DNA from: Coffea arabica
Taxonomy: Eukaryota; Streptophyta; Magnoliopsida; Gentianales; Rubiaceae
Length of the DNA stretch: 64,000 nucleotides
NCBI RefSeq assembly: GCF_036785885.1
Contig: NC_092323.1
Coordinates: 5,930,501-5,994,500, forward strand
Direction of reading: 5' to 3'
Positions 60,570-64,000 of the stretch are shown one piece after another. A model generated the notes under the pieces. It saw only the letters and a list, made by a program, of their open reading frames with translations. It had not been told where the DNA came from and made no database searches. Numbering within the stretch: the stretch's first letter is position 1; each line of letters opens with the position of its first letter. Both the position numbers and the translations under genes were made by a program.

Positions 60570-61451
60570 ACTTTAAGCTTTCTCGATAAAAAGAGAGAGA
60601 TAGCGCAATCACAATCGGGGCAGGTGAATGGAGGAATCAAGTTCAACATTTATGTTTGGTGAATTAGATCAATTTTTCTATCTACCCTTTCATCGAAATT
60701 AACTAAGCATGAGCAATTTTTTTTCAGCTTCCGCCCAAACTTCTATTTGAGCCCCTGCGGAGCACAACTTTTCTTTCCTTTTGTTTTTTTTTTTAAAAAA
60801 ATTTAAAAAATTGTAGTGTTTGTTTTCTTTTCTGGGGTAATTGGTCTCATTTGGTATTGCACTGAAGGTTTTGTAGATTCTCGTGCTAATTAATATGAGC
60901 AGAATTAGTAGGTGATTGTGATTTTGTTCTTTTCAAAATTAAATTTTTTTAACGATATTTTAATTGCTTCTTTTGATGTTTTTAGCATAGTTCAAATAGA
61001 ACGGTTGATGTTGATAATCACATCACATTAGCGTTAATATATAGTAATTAGGTTGGTAACCTCAAAACTTCAAACATCCTGAAAATCGAGAGCCCCACAA
61101 AATTTTTCCCCAGTCCAGTGTAAGACAAACGGGGACAATTGACAAACCGGGTTGGACATGGTCAACCCTTTTGAGTTTCTCCCCATAGCTTTCCACCCCC
61201 CGCCCATCTCAATCACGTGTAGACCGTAGACTCTACACACTCCCTCCAAAAAATCCATCCATGATTAATTCCCTAATCAAGCCATTAGAGGCGCATAATC
61301 TGAGATGTGATACTACCATTATTCATTGGTGTTAGCTAATTCATTGTTAAAACCACAAAAGAAACCTTCTTAGACTAGAAATCTTGTGTCTCACTTTTAC
61401 TTGGGAAACAGTTATAGGCACCTTTCTTAGACTGATTTGCACTTACAATGG
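60570..61451. other. Gene-free intergenic DNA
   Basis: Nothing recognised beyond T-rich and A-rich runs near 60786-60810. Confidence 0.45.
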
Positions 61452-61625
61452 GTTTGTTGTAATTACTGTAGCACTTTTTGTGATGTGATGTATGTGAAAT
61501 AGAAAGGTGATTGAAAAGATAAAAAAGTGATTAAAATTTGTGAAGCCAATTATTTTACTTGAAATTTGAAAAGATAAAAAGGTGATTGGAATGTGTTTAC
61601 TAGTATTAAGTTTTTACCAAATACG
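61452..61625 (+). repeat. Decayed MITE (GTGATGTGATGTATGTGA family)
   Basis: Contains GTGATGTGATGTATGTGAAA and AAAGGTGATTGAAAAG, then a second partial copy of AAAAGGTGATTG at about 61578. Related to elements at 13.3, 40.0 and 44.4 kb. Ends are unclear. Confidence 0.55.
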
Positions 61626-61685
61626 TACGATCATTGTGCAATTTATGCTTTTATGTTCCTTGATCAAAAGATTTAGTTCAACACG

Positions 61686-61903
61686 GTCCCGTTTGGCAAG
61701 TGAGTTTTTTTTGTATTTGTTTAAAATTTTATTGTAGTTTCCTGTAGAAGTTTTTTTAAAATTTTTTTAAGTGTGTAATTTTTGAATATTTTGAAGTGTA
61801 TAATTTAAAAACTTTGAGAAGTTTTTTGAGATTGCTGTAATTTAGTTTTTAAAAAACTTGTAACAGATAAACTTGGCAAAAAACTCAAGTGTCAAACAGG
61901 GTC
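61686..61903. mobile_element. Short MITE related to the 26.6 kb element
   Basis: Inverted ends: GTCCCGTTTGGCAAGTGAGT on the left; on the right, read inward, GACCCTGTTTGACACTTGAG. The interior words TTTAAAAACTTTGAGAAG and TTAAAAAACTTGTA match the arms of the larger element at 26649-27587. Confidence 0.75.
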
Positions 61904-62744
61904 GGAGTTTACTTGGCTGACTGCAATTAGGAAACTTATGGCTATTTGTTATCAATATCAAGAGCGTCATGTCTTGAAGACTACCAAACCAAACGAATTG
62001 AATTTGTTCAAATGCCTTGTAGGTATTCACTTAAGATTCACTCTGTTGGTGGCAATATGCTTCACTTATTAAACTGTGTGTATATACACACAATCATATA
62101 TATATATATATAGATACATATGTATCTATTCATATATATATTCTTGATATATATATTTAGTTGGTACAGTATCCTTAGTGTACTATCAAAGTTTTCATGC
62201 TCTATTTTCAATTTAAAGACTTGTAATAGTCCGCTACCATTAATTGGCAAAAATAGGAGGATGTGGAATTATCTACAATGGGCTTGGGCGAATGTGCCGT
62301 TACACAAGGAGTTACATGCTTGTGGTTCTGGTCCAGTATCTATCCCCATCTTGGCTGAGCGCCAAAATCCTCCGAATCACACTTTAAAGTTTAAAAACTG
62401 AGACAAAAATTGAGAAAGAAAATTCATTAAGGAAGAGAGAGAAGTCTAAGGGGGGGAAAAAGGACAGGCGTGAAAGCTATCCCAAATAAAATCCATCCTG
62501 CGCTTCCTTTCTTTGGTATACGCCACCCTTCGTTACCAAGCCCAGTATCCCACCCCCACCCCTCCTCAAACCCCAAGCCCCCAACCCTTGTCTCTCTCTC
62601 TCTCTCTCTCTAGGACAGAAAAGAGAGAAAGAGGCAGATATGTTACTGGGTCCAAGATTGGGTTAGAGTACTACTAGTATGAGGAGCTTCTCCTCCTAAA
62701 GATAATGAGAATAGCCTTCACTGTCTTCTTCTCATCAGAAGAAG
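61904..62744 (+). promoter_or_regulatory. Upstream region and 5' UTR of CYCD3 gene
   Basis: An AT-rich part includes a TA microsatellite (about 62096-62111). It is followed by a C-rich leader and a CT microsatellite at about 62589-62612, typical of plant 5' UTRs, before the ATG at 62745. Confidence 0.5.
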
Positions 62745-64000
62745 ATGGTTACCCTTTCACATTCTCAACAACAGCCACCACAAATCCAGCTCCAAAATCT
62801 AATCTTTGATGGCCTTTACTGTGAGGAAGAGCGTTTTGATGAGGTTTTGGGAAGTGGGCTTGGTTTTGAACAAGATGAGAGTGACTACTACTACTACTGT
62901 GACAAAAAGAGCTTAACTTTATTAGAAAATGACCTATTTTGGGAAGATGAGGAGCTTGTCTCTCTTTTATCTAAAGAAAAAGAGGCTCATTTGGGGAATA
63001 ATAGGAGCAGTAATCTTGACTCAGATGGGCTTTTAATGGTGGCTAGAAAAGAGGGTGTTGGATGGATGTTAAGGGTCATTGGACATTATGGTTTTACCCC
63101 GATGACTGCTGTTTTAGCTGTGAGTTACTATGATAGATTCATATCTAGCCTCTGTTTTCAGAGGGATAAGCCATGGATGAGTCAACTCGCTGCTGTCGCT
63201 TGTCTTTCTATTGCTGCCAAGGTGGAGGAGATCCAAGTGCCCCTTCTGTTAGACTTTCAAGTATGTACTTCAATTGTAATTTTTTAAATCAGTACTGCTC
63301 TCTCTGTTTTCTGTGTACTTATAACTTGATTTTGGAATGTGGGGTGTTTGATTTGTTGCCGTGTTGCTTTTCTGTTTCCATAAGGTGGAAAGTGCGAAAT
63401 TTGTTTTTGAGGCGAAGACCATTCAGAGAATGGAACTTCTGGTGCTGTCTACTCTTCAATGGAAGATGAAGCTGGTGACACCTCTTTCATTCATTGACCA
63501 CATCGTGAGGAGATTTGGATTGATGACTAACAGGAATTTGGAGTTTCTTAAGAGGTGTGAGGACCTCCTTCTCTCTGTCATTGCTGGTAAGGAGATCAAG
63601 TCCTTGTAGCATTATTGCTTTGGATTGAAACCATGGATCATTTATCCGTTCTTTCTATGGTGAAGTAATCTATACATTATATGATGAACCTACTTGGAAT
63701 GCAGATGCTAAGCTTGTGCATTATCTGCCATCTGTGATTGCTTCTGCTACAATGTTGATCGTTGTTAAAGACATTGATCCTTGTAGATTAATGGAATATC
63801 AGAATCAGCTGATGGATGCTCTGAAGGTTAGCAAGGTGGGTGCTAATTTGATAATTTCGGTCCTTGCTTCTGCAATTTACAGATTTCGATATCCTTATTT
63901 CGTACTAAATTTGCAATTGGTGAATCTTGATTGTTCATTTGAATTAATGCAGGAGACCATAAATGAGTGCTATAAACTCATCCTGGAGATAATGGATGAT
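62745..64000 (+). CDS. CYCD3: D3-type cyclin, 5' part (runs off window)
   Basis: Four exons are visible: 62745-63260, 63385-63586, 63705-63835 and 63953 to the window end, with GT-AG borders and consistent phase. They give about 299 residues so far. The retinoblastoma-binding LxCxE motif is present as LYCEE at about residues 25-29. The cyclin box covers about 85-190 and includes REKEAHLG-like KEKEAHLG, MLRVIGHYGF, AVLAVSYYDRFI and AAVACLSIAAKVEE. The cyclin C-terminal domain follows (KTIQRMELLVLSTLQWKMKLVTP without its last part, then SFIDHIVRRFG). Family knowledge: CYCD3 pairs with CDKA to phosphorylate RBR at G1/S and responds to cytokinin. The C-terminal PEST-like end lies outside the window. 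Confidence 0.95.

Overview
This 64 kb window is nuclear DNA of a flowering plant. The genes have GT-AG introns in AT-rich intergenic DNA, and the set is plant-specific: a xylan-synthesis GT43 protein, a plant PTEN2, a DUF247 protein, a VFB-type F-box protein and a D3 cyclin. The transposons (Helitron, hAT-type MITEs, Stowaway, tRNA-derived SINEs, an RTE-like LINE tail) also fit a core eudicot. I cannot name the species from sequence alone.

Layout. 1-4.6 kb: IRX14-like xylan glucuronoxylan-backbone gene (+, 3 exons). 6.9-7.8 kb: decayed papain-type cysteine protease pseudogene. 9.5-11.1 kb: intact single-exon DUF247/UPF0481 gene (+). 12.07-12.18 kb: a tiny minus-strand ORF resembling the start of RER1. 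13.3-14.1 kb: two adjoining MITEs. 14.4-21.1 kb: PTEN2 phosphatase gene (+, 5' UTR intron plus 12 coding exons). 22.1-26.2 kb: small-RNA degrading nuclease (SDN) gene on the minus strand (12 exons), tail-to-tail with PTEN2. 26.6-36 kb: gene-free and transposon-rich. It holds a MITE swollen by GC-rich minisatellite DNA, a minus-strand Helitron terminus, diverged repeats and two hAT-type elements. 37.1-38.7 kb: single-exon VFB-type F-box/LRR gene (-). 39-46 kb: gene-free, with a Stowaway MITE, Harbinger-like MITEs and nested inverted/tandem repeats. 46.2-51.75 kb: a decayed Helitron. It carries the N-terminal part of a Helitron helicase-like protein, an RPA-type zinc ribbon and OB-fold, and two broken B3 DNA-binding domains, and it ends in a hairpin plus CTAG. 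52-62.5 kb: gene-free, with the second copy of the 0.9 kb hAT MITE (inverted relative to the first), an RTE LINE tail and a SINE sharing that tail. 62.7 kb to the end: first four coding exons of a CYCD3 cyclin (+), cut by the window edge.

The intact genes are unrelated housekeeping or developmental loci and do not form a pathway or cluster. The most unusual content is in the mobile elements: the Helitron that couples replication-protein fragments to B3 domains, the near-identical inverted hAT MITE pair with perfect 8-bp target duplications, and the SINE/LINE pair with a shared 3' tail. I found no tRNA, rRNA, CRISPR or virus-derived genes.
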